Below are positions 22,446-33,439 of a stretch of DNA of 64,000 nucleotides, in pieces. The stretch's first letter is position 1; every line of letters starts with the position of its first letter. A model generated the notes under the pieces. That model did not search any database and had not been told where the DNA came from. It worked only from the letters and a program-made list of their open reading frames with translations. Both the position numbers and the translations under genes were made by a program. This stretch comes from Nymphaea colorata (Eukaryota > Streptophyta > Magnoliopsida > Nymphaeales > Nymphaeaceae), in NCBI RefSeq assembly GCF_008831285.2, contig NC_045144.1, forward strand, positions 23,515,716 through 23,579,715, given 5' to 3'.

Positions 22446-22920
22446 GGGGCATTTGGATGACTCTCTCAAAAACACAATTTTGTGAAAATTTGGTTTATAA
22501 GAATGAAATAGGCATTTGGATGACATTGTTCAAAACAGATAACATGTTTTAAGCCCAATTTTTCAAATATTGGTTTGTTTGATAGGAGAAAACACTTGAT
22601 TAATTGGAGGGTAAAAATCAGCTTTGCCTTTAATGAAAAAAGGGGTTTTGTCAAAACAAAGTTAATTTTGACAAGACTCAGTTTTGATATTTTCTAAATG
22701 CTCCTGAAATGGTGTTTGGGAGACAATACTATATAAATGCCTATAAGTTTTTAATCTTGAGTTTTAAAAAATATATTTTGTTTTTTGTGAAAGCGTCATA
22801 ACAGAAGTAGGGCGAGGTTATTACTCCCCTAGGTTCCATGGAAACTGGTTTCAGCTTATAAACCCAGTTTTATGTCGATCCACTCTAAACCTGGTTTTAG
22901 ATTGTCATCCAAAAGTCCTT
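22446..22920. mobile_element. Second MITE-like element abutting the first
   Basis: The left end GGGGGCATTTGGATGAC and, in reverse complement, the right end AAGGACTTTTGGATGAC agree at 13 of 17 positions. Flanks GACTCATT and TACTAATT agree at 6 of 8, compatible with a worn 8-bp duplication. A second internal GGCATTTGGATGAC at about 22511 suggests a nested or duplicated end. No ORF of note. Confidence 0.5.
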
Positions 22921-23130
22921 TTACTAATTATACATTCTAAAAAAAGTTTCCGCAGAAAATGACTTGCCCTCCAAGTGGTAATAAACTTGAAAAAAGCAAC
23001 AGTTGCAAATGCATGGAAATTGCGTTGGTACATGATAATCTTGGGGGTTAAGACATAATGGAGGTTGTTGACATGTCACAAGTGGGGATCAATTAAGACA
23101 TAATCAAGATTTCCTCTTATGCATTACTGC

Positions 23131-23600
23131 ACGTGAATATTTTATAATGCAAATATGATGGATTCCACTCGCATGCATGGCCCCAGCCTTCTCACCTCTC
23201 CATTGACAATACCCACGCTCCATACCTAACGTCGTCGTCCAACTCATTCGAACAGCGCTCCTTAACCTTGTTCATATTCAAATAGCCCCACGATCAGAAG
23301 CTCACCTCCATCGAAGCGTTAGCAGGCCACACGTCAAAGCTTTGGCCTTCAAGCTTGCAGGACATTTTGAAGACGTGAGCGGTTTCCCGCCGACGAATTC
23401 CTGTACATGAATATTTTATAATGCAATATCGCATGGATGGCCCCAGCCTTCTCACCCCCCTCATTGACAACATCCCACTCTCCATACCTAACGCCGACGT
23501 CCTAGTCGTCCTCGTTCATCTACAAATAGCCACGATCAGATGCTCACATCCATCCAAGCGTTAGCAGGACACACACCCGTTGGCCTTCATTTTCTCAGGT
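23131..23600. repeat. Tandem duplication of about 230 bp upstream of LPR
   Basis: Copy 1 begins ACGTGAATATTTTATAATGC at 23131; copy 2 begins ACATGAATATTTTATAATGC at 23405. Both continue through CATGGCCCCAGCCTTCTCACC-like, CTCCATACCTAACG, CACGATCAGA and AAGCGTTAGCAGG blocks. Substitutions and small indels separate them. Both lie 0.7-1.2 kb ahead of the LPR start codon and may belong to its promoter. Confidence 0.75.
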
Positions 23601-23642
23601 CGCTTGCCTTTCTCGCTACCACACAAGCAAGCCTTGTCTAGT

Positions 23643-23646
<4 letters not shown>

Positions 23647-23685
<39 letters not shown>

Positions 23686-23748
23686 GTTTGGTTGTATTTG
23701 GCATCTAATCCTCTTTGATGTGGCTCCTTTTTAACCAAGTTCTTTTCA

Positions 23749-23789
<41 letters not shown>

Positions 23790-23790
23790 C
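23647..23790. repeat. CT and CT-TA microsatellites in the LPR upstream region
   Basis: A pure CT run at about 23647-23683, then CT at 23751-23768 continuing directly into TA to 23790. CT tracts are common near plant transcription starts, but position alone does not prove a promoter role. Confidence 0.85.
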
Positions 23791-24335
23791 TTGTGTGATA
23801 GTGTAGTACTGCATGTGACAATATGTGAAAAGCCATATGTAACAACCTAAGCCATGTTATCCTTGGCGAGAATGACATGATATCTCTCATCTCTTCATGT
23901 GTCTCAGGTTCCACTAGTTTCATCTAATTAACCCATTGTTGCTTTTATATCCCAGTCCGCCATTAGTTTGGACGTAAAGAGACCCCAAATCATGCCTTAT
24001 GAAGCTTAACCCATGGATTATATGATTCAAAATTCAAAATTAACCCATGGGTGTCCATCTGACATGGACAGCCGCCAGAATTTCAAGCTGGAAAACATCG
24101 ACCGGCGTGGGCTGTCCATTGTCTATTTTGGAAGCGGACTGTGTATAGGCGATCGAAATGGGCCACGTATCAATGGAAACTATGAACCAATACCGAACAC
24201 ATTCTGCATGCAACAGCGATTTTATAGTGTTTTTTTTTTTTTCATGCCACAACCTGTGATTTTCTTTTTATACCAGTCGTCATTTTTCTCCGTTTTCTGG
24301 TGTCTACAGGCTGGTTAAATTAAGGTGAACCAAGA

Positions 24336-27300
24336 ATGGGGAAGTCAATATTAATGGTCGGCCTTTTATTTCTCTTGAGCTTCCTAAATGGCCTTAAAGT
24401 TTCCGGTCAGGCGGCATCATCACCACCCACGGCTGCTGATCTGCTTCAGGTGGCTGCTTCTCTCCAAATGTACGTTGACGAGTTGCCTGACATGCCCAAG
24501 ATCAATGGCTACTCTTCCCACAATGGGCGACCTGGGCCAGCCAATCTCACCATAGGGATGTTTGAAAAGAAATGGGTATGAATCTCTTCCGTGCCTGCTC
24601 GAATGCCAGAGAACTGTCAGTGCTTTCATGATCTATAACAGATAGCTTATTAGCTTGAAATGCTGAACTTAAATGGATCACGTAAATGTGATTAGGAATA
24701 TCAAACAAATTAGGGAAGGTTTAACCTACCTCAAATTCCAAGAGATCTCCCAAGATTTCAAAAAATCAGATGGCGTATAAATAAATAAATATATATATAT
24801 ATATATATATATATTAGACAAATTCCACCCTTTTTCTGCATGCATGCATGTTTGTATACCGTCTAATTTTCTCATATATCTCTCTGTTTTATTCCTTGCC
24901 TGCAGTTTAAGAGAAAAATAACAATTTCCTCTATTGGGGAATGAGTACTAGTCTAGCCCGCCTTAAACTAATGGGAATCCGGGTCTAGCGCATCATGGGC
25001 AGACCCAGAACATGATATCCATTATCCAAAAAGATGTAAGGGTACCATGCATGGCGTACATTTTACATAAGTCTGCAAGGAAAATGTTCTTTAAAACAAA
25101 ATTAGGCAACTTTAAAATGTTCCTTACGAGTAAAACTTAACACTTAACAGGGTGCCTAAAGTCATTGGTTTTTGGAGATCAAATGCATGAGTTGAATTAA
25201 AATCACGGACAAGTATGGAACCAAATTAATTTGGAAATACCAAGACCGATAAATTAAGTAAAGTAGTTTCTAAAACATGCTACTTTACTGATGTGTTATC
25301 TCCTGCGAGAATATATCTTGCTTCTGAATTGGATGGTAACCTCCCATGTCAAATGAAGAGAACATACGCCTAATGTTAAAATGCTCCAAAAGTATTGAAC
25401 CTAATTACGAGGGATGTTCTAAAACCACATGGAACCGCCTTTTCAAAAAAAGTTGCCTTGAAGCGACTGCCCTTATAAACGGTATCCCTTGGTATCTCAA
25501 TTACGCAAATGCTAGAAGGCTATGAACACTCATTTTAAACCCCCATTTTTTCCGCAACATTTGGGAGATGGAGAACTTGGGCACAGCACTCTATCAGATC
25601 ATATATGCTAAAAGATTTACATAAGGAAATTGGAATGTTGCCTGTTGGTCTTTGTTGCCGTTCATGTTAAAAGCTCCAGCCGTTGAAGTGTTCGGCTCGC
25701 TTGATTTCCAGCCAAATTTTGGCTCCAGCTTAACCAAGTTGAGTTCGAGCTTCTTAAGCTAGAGCCAAACCGAACTCAAGCTAGTCAAAGCGAGATCGAT
25801 TTAGGCTAGAATTATGGCTTAAGCAGCTCCAACAGAATTCAAGCTGGCCTAGGTTGGCTGGTGAACAGCCCCAACTGTTGGCCTTCTTCAATAGCAAGGT
25901 CTTGTGTCCCATACATACTTAACAAGCCACTTTCTTTCTGAGTCTATAATTTGCCTTTCACCTCACACCACTTTTTGAATTCCAGCCACTGTTTTAGTTA
26001 TGTAATATTTTTTAACTTAAGGCATTTGATTCCTCACTTCCACTGTAGTTTCGTCTATGACTTTTGTACTAAGTTGATAGAGCACCAGCTCTTTTTTGGT
26101 GTGCACAATGGATGAGAGGATCAATAATAAAAATAAAAATACTCCTCTTCATCGATCCTTCTAACTTTTATAAATTCTTGTGCAGAAATTCCATAGAGAT
26201 CTACCAGCCACCACCGTGTTCGCATTTGGAATGTCATCAACCGCAGCAACAGTTCCCGGTCCGACAATATTGACCCTTCAAAATGTGCCAACCTACATCA
26301 CATGGGAAAATCACCTACCATCCACCCATATACTCCCTTGGGATCCAACGATCCTCAATGCAATACCAAAGAGCGGAGGTGTGGCAACAGTTGTCCATCT
26401 TCATGGTGGCATTGATGAACCACAAAGTGATGGCGGCCCATTCGCTTGGTTCACTTCAGACTTTAATCAAACCGGACCAGCTTGGACCACACCAACATAC
26501 ACTTATCTAAATGACCTCCAGCCCCCAGGCAACATTTTCTACCATGACCATGCACTTGGCATAACCAGGGTGAATCTCATAGCTGGTCTCTTTGGGGGGT
26601 ACCTCATCACCGACCAAGCGACGGAGAGCCGCCTAAATCTTCCCTCCGGCTCATTTGATCGTCTGATCATGATCTTCGACCGTAGCTTCAACAAAGACGG
26701 TTCTCTGTACTTGAACTATACCGGTGTGAACCCGCCCGTCCACCCTCAATGGCAGCCAGAGTACTTCGGCGATGCCATCATAGTTAATGGCAAGGCTTGG
26801 CCCTTCATGAACGTCCAGCCGAGAAAGTACCGTTTCCGAATCGCCAGTGTCGCCAATGCTCGGTACTTTCGTCTTTCATTAAGCAATGGCCTCAATTTCA
26901 CTCAAATAGCCTCTGATTACTCCTACCTTCCCCATCCAGTTGTTGTTAGTTCCATACTCCTGTCCCCTGCAGAAGGCGCTGATGTGATTATCGACTTCTC
27001 GAAGTCCTCCGGTGAGGTCCTCCTACAAAACGATGCTCCATATCCTTACCCTTCTGGTAATGCAGTGGATTCTCTCAATAGTAAGGTCATGAAGTTTGTG
27101 ATTCAGTCTCAAAATGCATCAGTTGTTGACCGTTCCGTAGTCCCCAAAAGCCTCGTTCAATATCCGAACCCTGTCACCACTGGCATAACACAAACGCGTT
27201 ACCTTGGCTTATATGAGTATAGTACCAATGGTCTGGTTACACATTTATATATTAATGGCAAACGGCTTACAGATCCAGCAACAGAAACACCAGTCCCTGG

Positions 27301-28204
27301 TAGCACAGAGGTTTGGAAGATTATAAACTTGACACAAGATGATCACCCTCTGCATCTTCACTTAGCAATGTTTCAGGCCATAGAACAGAGAGGACTAGTG
27401 AATGTAGACCAATTCACAGCGTGCATGAATACTACATACGATGCCATCAAATGCAACATCAGTACCTATGCTCAGGGGCCGTTGTTTCCTATACCACCAA
27501 CTGAGATGACATGGAAGAATATAGTTAAGATGGCCCCAGGAAACATGACGACTGTGGTGGTAAAGTTTGGTTATGTCCACAAGGATGCTTCATATCCATT
27601 TGATTCGACTGCAGAGCCTGGTTACGTATACCACTGCCACGTAAGTATCTACAATTGCGTAATTTAAATGCTTTCTTAATTTTTCATTTACAGAACCAAG
27701 CATAGGTTGGGAAATTTCTATCTAATTCCACTAGAGTTCTTTCACCATTCAGCAATGAAGAACTTAGAATGCCTATATGTTCCCTAAGAACTTACTAGCA
27801 TTTCAATTTAAAGAGTTCAACAGATCATCTATAGGTACATGCATGGATTTACCACAAATTGTTATTTGGCAAAGGGGCACAAGTGCCAGGGCTGTAGTGT
27901 CCATTTGTCACAAGCCACATGTCAACTAATGTTCCACATTTTGCATGCCTTGGTCAATTCAATTCAACCTAGTCTTGTCATTTGGTTTATAATATAGAAT
28001 GAACAATTGAAACTCGAATGCAAAATATTTTCTGAGTTTCCATTTTTTCAAAATTAACCTGATTGTTTCTGACTTTTTTGAGTTAAGCTAATTAAATGCG
28101 AGGTTAAGTTATATGGATTCTTTGATTAATGTTTTAGTTATCTGATGCAGATATTGGATCATGAGGACAATGAGATGATGAGGCCTTTGAAGCTGGTTCG
28201 GTAG
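24336..28204 (+). CDS. LPR1: LPR1/LPR2-type multicopper oxidase (ferroxidase), three exons
   Basis: Exons 24336-24575, 26186-27640 and 28151-28204 join in phase 0 at GT-AG borders (TGG|GTATG...GCAG|AAATTC and CAC|GTAAGT...GCAG|ATATTG) to 582 codons, close to the Arabidopsis LPR length. Residues 1-26 form a signal peptide (MGKSILMVGLLFLLSFLNGL start). Copper motifs are complete: HLHG at 151-154, YHDH at 199-202, HPLHLHL at 467-473 and HCHILDHEDNEMM from 563, giving type-1 ligands His467, Cys564, His569 and axial Met574. Several NxT/S glycosylation sites fit secretion. In Arabidopsis, LPR1 and LPR2 oxidise Fe(II) in the root cell wall during phosphate starvation and act with PDR2. Spore-coat CotA and bilirubin oxidases are distant kin. 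The sequence cannot decide between LPR1 and LPR2 orthology. AATAAA at 28344-28349 may be the poly(A) signal. Confidence 0.93.
24576..26185 (+). other. LPR intron 1 (1.6 kb) with repeats
   Basis: It runs from the donor GTATGAATC to the acceptor TTGTGCAG. It contains a TA microsatellite (24790-24823) and a roughly 180-bp repeat-like block at 25690-25880. Most of it is conserved in copy B from 57730 onward, although copy B has lost the first 200 bp together with exon 1. Confidence 0.85.
25690..25880. mobile_element. hAT-type MITE candidate in LPR intron 1
   Basis: The block is full of AGCTCGAGC-like words in both orientations (CGAGCTTCTTAAGCTAGAGCC, AACTCAAGCTAG, TTCAAGCTGGCC). It ends, in reverse complement, GGGGCTGTTCACCAGCC. 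The left end near GAAGTGTTCGGCTCG is a poor mirror. The flanking words CCGTTG and CTGTTG could be remains of a target duplication. The same block sits in copy B at about 58570-58795, so it predates the duplication. Confidence 0.45.
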
Positions 28205-28384
28205 AAAAAAGATTAGTCACACCGAAAAAAATGCAAAAAAAATTGTGGCCTATGGTGTCATATGTATGGATTAGCAATGAACAAAGATACGGTACTAGTA
28301 TACGTACCGGTATTGAAAAATTCACTCATATGAGATGATTGAAAAATAAAAAGTTCTTGTTGATTGTTCAATTATGTTGTTGAT

Positions 28385-28705
28385 TGCTTAAATGACTTCT
28401 GGTGGGGGGGGGGGGGAAAGTGAAACAAACAGGATCATATGTTTCAGTCTTGTATAACCTACATCCATGATAAAAATTATTCTCGCTTTCATTCTGCTAG
28501 TCTTTCCGTTTCACAATTACATAATATATTGTGTTGGCCCCCAAGAACCGTTTGAACAGTTATGTATTCTATTTCGCCAAGTACATCTTTCCTTAATTAA
28601 GATAATTCATTGCTTTTCTTCTTTCTTGAGGCTAAGTTTTCTTGAAGTGTCTTTCCAATATGGCCATTGGCGCAATTTCCTTTATTGGCTTAATATTCCC
28701 CATCA
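28385..28705 (-). repeat. 3' LTR of copia element 2, copy A
   Basis: It matches 32001-32378 in direct orientation. Shared blocks include TGCTTAAAT/TGCTAATTAG at the boundary, AAAGTGA, CAGGAT, ACATCCATGA, ATTATTCTC and CCAATGGCCATWTTGG (near 28660 and 32290). It contains a run of 13 G at 28404-28416 that the other LTR lacks. The LTR pair brackets gag and pol fragments in coherent minus-strand order. Confidence 0.7.
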
Positions 28706-28719
28706 AGTTCATATCTAGG

Positions 28720-29300
28720 GAGGTGAACTTGATTAAGTTAAAACTAGGAACAATGGAACCATTTGATTATCCTACCTAGGGCTTACTACAAATTTTTTCG
28801 AGTTGAACTTGAGTAAAAAGTATCAAATCATCATTTCACCCCCAGCAAGTTCCTCTATAACAAGTGCACGTCAATTCAACGGACTTGCTTATATTGTGAT
28901 AGACCGAATGTGGTGCAAGGTAGGCAGCTCCGGCATTATCACACCTGAGGACTGGTTTGCTTGCACTAACAACTTTGAGCTCTTTAAATAGATGTTGGAT
29001 CTACATAATTTTTGTTATAATGTTTGCACTGAAGATTTGTATTCTACTTCACTATTGGATCATGAAAAAAAATTTATGCTTCTTGACATTCCAAGATACT
29101 GAAACCTATCTAGTAAAGACTCCTAGATCTTCAGCCATCTATGCAGACAACCTAGTCTACATCATTTTAAGAAGTAATGTCCATATTTGTTGATGCCTAA
29201 ACAGAAATACTGTAGTCAAAATTATGCTTTTAAGTACCTAACTATACATTTTACAACAGCTGAATGAAAATCCATGGAGAGTGCTTCAATTGGCAAATTT
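28720..29300 (-). pseudogene. Ty1/copia RNase H region of element 2, copy A
   Basis: On the minus strand a YSISV-then-S/T-rich block and a WVVCIDG-RSRS-like block (about 29150) correspond to the copia 'DADWAGCxDDRRST' region. CDNAGAAYLAPHSVYHN (28955-28905) corresponds to 'CDNxxAxYLxxNPVFHxRTKHIE'. The tail near 28800-28730 resembles the 'FTKAL...LNxVxxP' end of pol. Stops in nearly every block show it is dead. The same remains occur in copy B at 60000-60560. Confidence 0.75.
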
Positions 29301-30200
29301 TGTTTACTGCAAAGGCAATGCCAGGAAAGCTGTTCTTCTATCTAAAATTGGATGGTTAGATTTTGTTCCAAAAATAGCCATTAAAGTCAGGCTTGAAGCC
29401 ATAGGAGCTGAAATAGGTTTAGTACCAATTGTGTTTGTTGACTTTATTAGAACCACAATATGCTTTGCTTTGAGAGAAACAATCTTTGATAGAGGTTTTT
29501 GGCTGGATTTTCGAAAAAAATACTCCAAATCACCAACATTTTTTACAGCAAAATTTAGATACATAGGAGCTAACGACTAGTGAGTCTTTAAGGGACTTAT
29601 CTATGACAACAATATCTGCACAAAATATATGCATTAGCATTTTCTATCTTGAAAATAGAAAGAGATGTCATAGTGCAAGCATCTTTGAATCCTAATTCAT
29701 GGAGAAGAAACTTAATCTAGTAAACCAAGCTCTTGGATCCTATCTTAAGCATATAATGTTTTATGTAATTTGTACACATTATTATAAATTTTAGAATTTT
29801 CATAACTAGGCAGTTAGTTTCACATAAATTTATTTAACATGGTTCCCAAGGAGAAAAACACTTATGCATCTAACTTTCTTTCACAAATGTTTTTGAAAGA
29901 AATTAATAGAACTGTTCTAGTTATTGTAGATTTGACAAATGGGGGTGAAGGTTAATCTACATATTTTTTCACTATATCTTTTGTCCTCTTCATTTTGAAC
30001 ACTTATTACATCATATTATATGCTTGGCAACTTATGAAAAAAGAAGGCTTCTGATTTCGTCATAAAGAACTGAGTGGTATCTAGCTTCTATTGACTCCTT
30101 CCATTTCTCATATGGAAGAGCTTGACTGTGGCTAGTTTAGTGTCTCGGGTTAAAATAGATGTTAAGGCTAAATGATATTTGGCAACAAATGAATATAGTT
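29300..30200 (-). pseudogene. Ty1/copia reverse transcriptase of element 2, copy A, broken
   Basis: The minus frame 29564-29304 carries LNFAVKNVGDLEYFF, the copia 'F.IKDLG.L.YFLG' block, and then TKPISAPMASSLTLMA, the 'C.P..TPMA....L' block. Around 30170-30060 the worn start of the RT domain is visible (an EPKTL-type word and a KWKE..EA..HS-type word, clearer in copy B). Catalytic YVDD was not found. Internal deletions are likely because the distance is shorter than in intact elements. Confidence 0.65.
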
Positions 30201-30294
30201 GAAAACTTAAGAATTTTGAGTCCGATTTTCACTATTTTTAACTGAGACCAGGGCACCGCTTCCTATATTCTAAGAGATGTAGATTCTAGTTGCC

Positions 30295-30528
30295 TTACAT
30301 CATTACAAAGATTCGCTGTAGAGGGGTGACTGGCTTATCTTGTATTATTTGCCCAATCTTGGTTGCATCAATCAATTGATGAGATGAGCTAATCTTGTCA
30401 TTGGATGCAGTAGGACTCTTATGTACATCATTTTGATCGTTGGGACTGCTGAGCTCAACTTGGCTTACAATAGATTGAAGTGCTAAGTCTACAAGTTGAT
30501 TTAGCTTCAAGTTTGGAAGAGAAAGCAA
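30295..30528 (-). pseudogene. Integrase-RT linker of copia element 2, copy A
   Basis: An open minus-strand frame of 77 codons rich in Ser, Asn and Gln, containing SSPNDQNDVHKSPTASND. It has the composition typical of the low-complexity linker between copia integrase and RT and lies in that position. The copy B equivalent at 61447-61641 keeps the same frame. Confidence 0.45.
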
Positions 30529-30689
30529 GAAAACTTGGTTTACAAGTTTTTAGGCATACCCTCTTCTGTACTAGTTTCTTCCTTATTAGTTTCTTCTTTC
30601 AATAGTAATGTTCATGCATAAAAAAATGAGATGATAACTTACTACATTCTTTTTATTCTTTTTATTCATATTACAATAATAGTACCTTT

Positions 30690-30910
30690 TTTTTTGAGCA
30701 GCATATTTGAGAGAAAAATCTATAATGAAATTTTAGTTTGGTGTATGCTTGAGAATAAGGGTCACATTCGTAGTCATAAATTTTTTAAAAATTGTAATTA
30801 TGAGTTCTTTAAAAAGGCTTTGAAAAGGAGACACTTTTGGTTTGCGTATGATTTATATGACAGACTGGGCATGAAAAATGATACAACCAAAGATATTTTC
30901 GAATATTAAG
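30690..30910 (-). pseudogene. Probable integrase relic of copia element 2, copy A
   Basis: The minus translation shows a KPKVSPFQSLFKELI..IFKKF stretch compatible with the copia integrase 'KSEVFxxFxxFxxxVENxFxxKI' segment. It lies between gag and linker as expected. Plus strand also has a 92-codon frame here (30631-30909) with no family match. The assignment rests mainly on position. Confidence 0.35.
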
Positions 30911-31099
30911 TTTTCCCACAAGAATATACAAACTGTATTCTAAAATTTTCACCTTGATATTGAACAAGGTATGTAGATGTCATTCGTAGTATGATGAATT
31001 ATGTCTAAGTCTAGCCACTAGATCTCATCTCCCACTCGTTGGTTGGAAGATGTTTTGATAATGACATAATAGGATGGGGTATTTGTTCATAAAGCATTG

Positions 31100-31900
31100 T
31101 CTTTTTTCTTGAGAAAACTTGAGTAAAATAACCATTCTTAGCAACAAGTCCAATTTTGTCACAATTTATACAAACCAGCCAAATTTTCCCTTGAAATGTT
31201 TGGTCTTTTATTTTGATAGTTACTTCTTCCTCACCCTCTATACTTTTGCTGTCAATAATAATTGGCTATTGTAGTTACATTTGCTGCAGGAACAAGTGAC
31301 TCTACCAACTCCTCGTGGTCTTTTTGGGTTGCTTCTTGCATTGGGAGAAGCCCATCTAACTCGATTAATGAAATTGGCTTCTTTCTATTCTCCACACTAG
31401 TACAAAAATCATATATTTTGAATGTAAACTTTTTAAATTAAGAAGGATCAGATCATCTTCATCAAGTAGTATGGATGTTATAGCTAATTGATATGCTATA
31501 GCCTTAGTCTTACGAATATATATAAATACATGTTCAAGGATCCCATTTGAGAATATTGCAGCTGAGATATGAGGTGCAATTTCTTGATCTATTGTAAGCA
31601 GTGTCTAGCAACTTGTGATTTTTCCACACAACAACAAAGATGATCTAATGTAGCTTAACAATAGCTAGTATTGCATAAACAATTGAATATATTATTGACT
31701 GATGTCATTTATCCTAAAATCAAACTTAGTAGGCATTTTTCTAGTGTGGTCAATGAATTTCATGACATCACATGAAATAAATATTGGAATGAAACTGAGA
31801 TTCTAATTTCAAATAATCTTCAACGTTGAGCTCTATGCTGATAAAATAGTGTGAAATATTGGATATTTTGTGAAATATTGGATATTTTGTAAAACTCATC
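31100..31900 (-). pseudogene. Ty1/copia gag of element 2, copy A
   Basis: Minus-strand fragments match plant copia gag in order: KAIAYQLAI and LDEDDLILL (about 31520-31450), KPISLIELDGLLPMQEATQ (about 31380-31320), then a TFQGKIWLVCINCDKIG zinc-knuckle-like block near 31200. Copy B preserves the upstream part better. Stops and frameshifts are present throughout. Confidence 0.75.
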
Positions 31901-31987
31901 TAAGGACTTGTGTTGTTTGAAGAGTCTGAGTTCTCTATAGATAATGAGGATGCCAGTGAAAGTGTTCATATGATCAAATGCTAGATT

Positions 31988-31997
31988 TCTGATACCA
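31988..31997 (-). other. Primer-binding site of copia element 2
   Basis: TCTGATACCA on plus, i.e. TGGTATCAGA on minus. This is the initiator-tRNA-Met primer site of plant copia elements, three bases from the inner LTR edge at 32001. In copy B the site is mutated (about 63135). Confidence 0.8.
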
Positions 31998-32000
31998 TAA

Positions 32001-32378
32001 TGCTAATTAGTTAGAAAGAGAGAAAAGTGAGAGACACAGGATTATGTAATTTAGTCTTTGTATGACATACATCCATGACATTGATTATTCTCTTGCTTGC
32101 TTTCAGCATTTTTAGTGCATTGTTACATTTGGTTTTATTTTAATCTTCATGTACCCCTTATGAATAGTTTTTCTTTTTTTTTCATGCTTATCAAGTCCAT
32201 GTTTTCTTATTGTAAAATTTTGTTAGCCTTGATTACCTTTTTCCTTTAGCATAACCTTATTTCTATTCCTTACACATGTCTCACCAAAATGGCCATTGGT
32301 GAAGTTTCCATTTTATAGACTCTTCATTAATAATCACTTGGTCAATAGAAGCTGAAAGAAAAATTACATTATTATCCA
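32001..32378 (-). repeat. 5' LTR of copia element 2, copy A
   Basis: The inner edge TG...(CA in the element's sense) adjoins the primer site. A TCTATAAAATGG word on minus at about 32311-32322 may be its TATA box. The outer edge at about 32378 is set by the terminal TGG in the element's orientation. The adjacent ATTGA compares with GTTGA left of 28385 as a possible 5-bp target duplication with one mismatch. The body matches 28385-28705. Confidence 0.6.
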
Positions 32379-33402
32379 ATTGATTAACATTGAAAAGTTC
32401 AAAATAAGATTCAACAGAGTGCACAATAGACTGATGTGTCTCACATGAAAGGACTGAATGCAAAGCGTCTCACATGAAAATTATGACTGAACACAAGAAA
32501 AAGGCAACTTGTAATCCCTATGGGTTTCAACTAACTACAAATAGGAAAAGCTCAATCCATATCAATGATAATGAGTTAATCTATGCATAGATTTTGCATT
32601 TCATTTGAAGATTGTTGACAAAATATGTTTATTTTGTATGATATTGTTTGCTATTATGCAATCATGGCCTCTAGCACTATAGGTTGGTTTGCATTTAGCA
32701 TCATCCACAATCTAATTTACTACATTACCTTCTCTATTAACACACTAAATTTTCCACCATACCTATAGCCACGTCCGAATTATTTGTTATCATAATCTAA
32801 AGTCCTATCAACTGGCTTTCAAACTATTTTAGAACTATTTTTGTATAGTTTTCCAATTTTTTTTTTGTATATTTTCAACTGAAATTAGGCTCATTTGCCT
32901 AAAAATAGTGTCAACCGGTGTAGTCTAAACCTACAGACATTTAGTATCTAGTGGGACACCAATTCTCTAAGATTACCTTTTACCATTACATCCACGTTGC
33001 CTAGTGAAACCTTAGTCAAGTTTGGAAACTAATTAAACTCAACTTCACTTCAACGAGGCACCTTCTAGGTAAAATCTATCTGCTAGCAGCAAAAGTCACA
33101 ATTTACTGATATTTAGTTCAGCTCAATTGACGTAGAATAGCATTTTTCTACACTACAAGAATTATACCACACAGTCATGCAACAAAACATACAAGTTAGG
33201 GTTAGTCTAGGCCTCCCAAATACATTTAATTGTGCATTATAATTTGTAGCTCCATCAATGCCATTTTGCCTTTATTATGGAATGCCATAGGAGGCCTCCT
33301 TTCCCTAATGCAAGAGGTGACTTGAGTTACTGCATCATCACTTTCCTTAATGCAGGTAGAAGGATGTGTTGGGGAAGGTAGCCCCATTTTCTAACAGATT
33401 GT

Positions 33403-33439
<37 letters not shown>

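Larger units (their letters stand above)
12458..33000 (+). repeat. Segmental duplication, copy A (partner of 55078-64000)
   Basis: Blocks match copy B in the same order and orientation. 12458-12580 pairs with 55078-55180, 12990-13270 with 55350-55600, 13380-13720 with 55730-56035, 15185-15405 with 56540-56785, 20476-21180 with 56790-57690, 24780-27078 with 57730-59849, and 28605-32900 with 59868-64000. Copy A holds sequence absent from B, notably 15410-20470, 21180-24780 and 27078-28605. The left edge is at about 12458, next to the CACTA-like end in copy B. The right edge lies beyond the window in copy B. Confidence 0.85.

Noticed and set aside
30631-30909. 92-codon plus ORF as a gene
   Set aside because: It lies inside copia element 2 opposite its integrase position, and the frame is broken in copy B.
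33151-33160. CACTACAAGA, a CACTA terminus
   Set aside because: No matching TTGTAGTG end or subterminal repeats nearby; ten bases alone are not enough.
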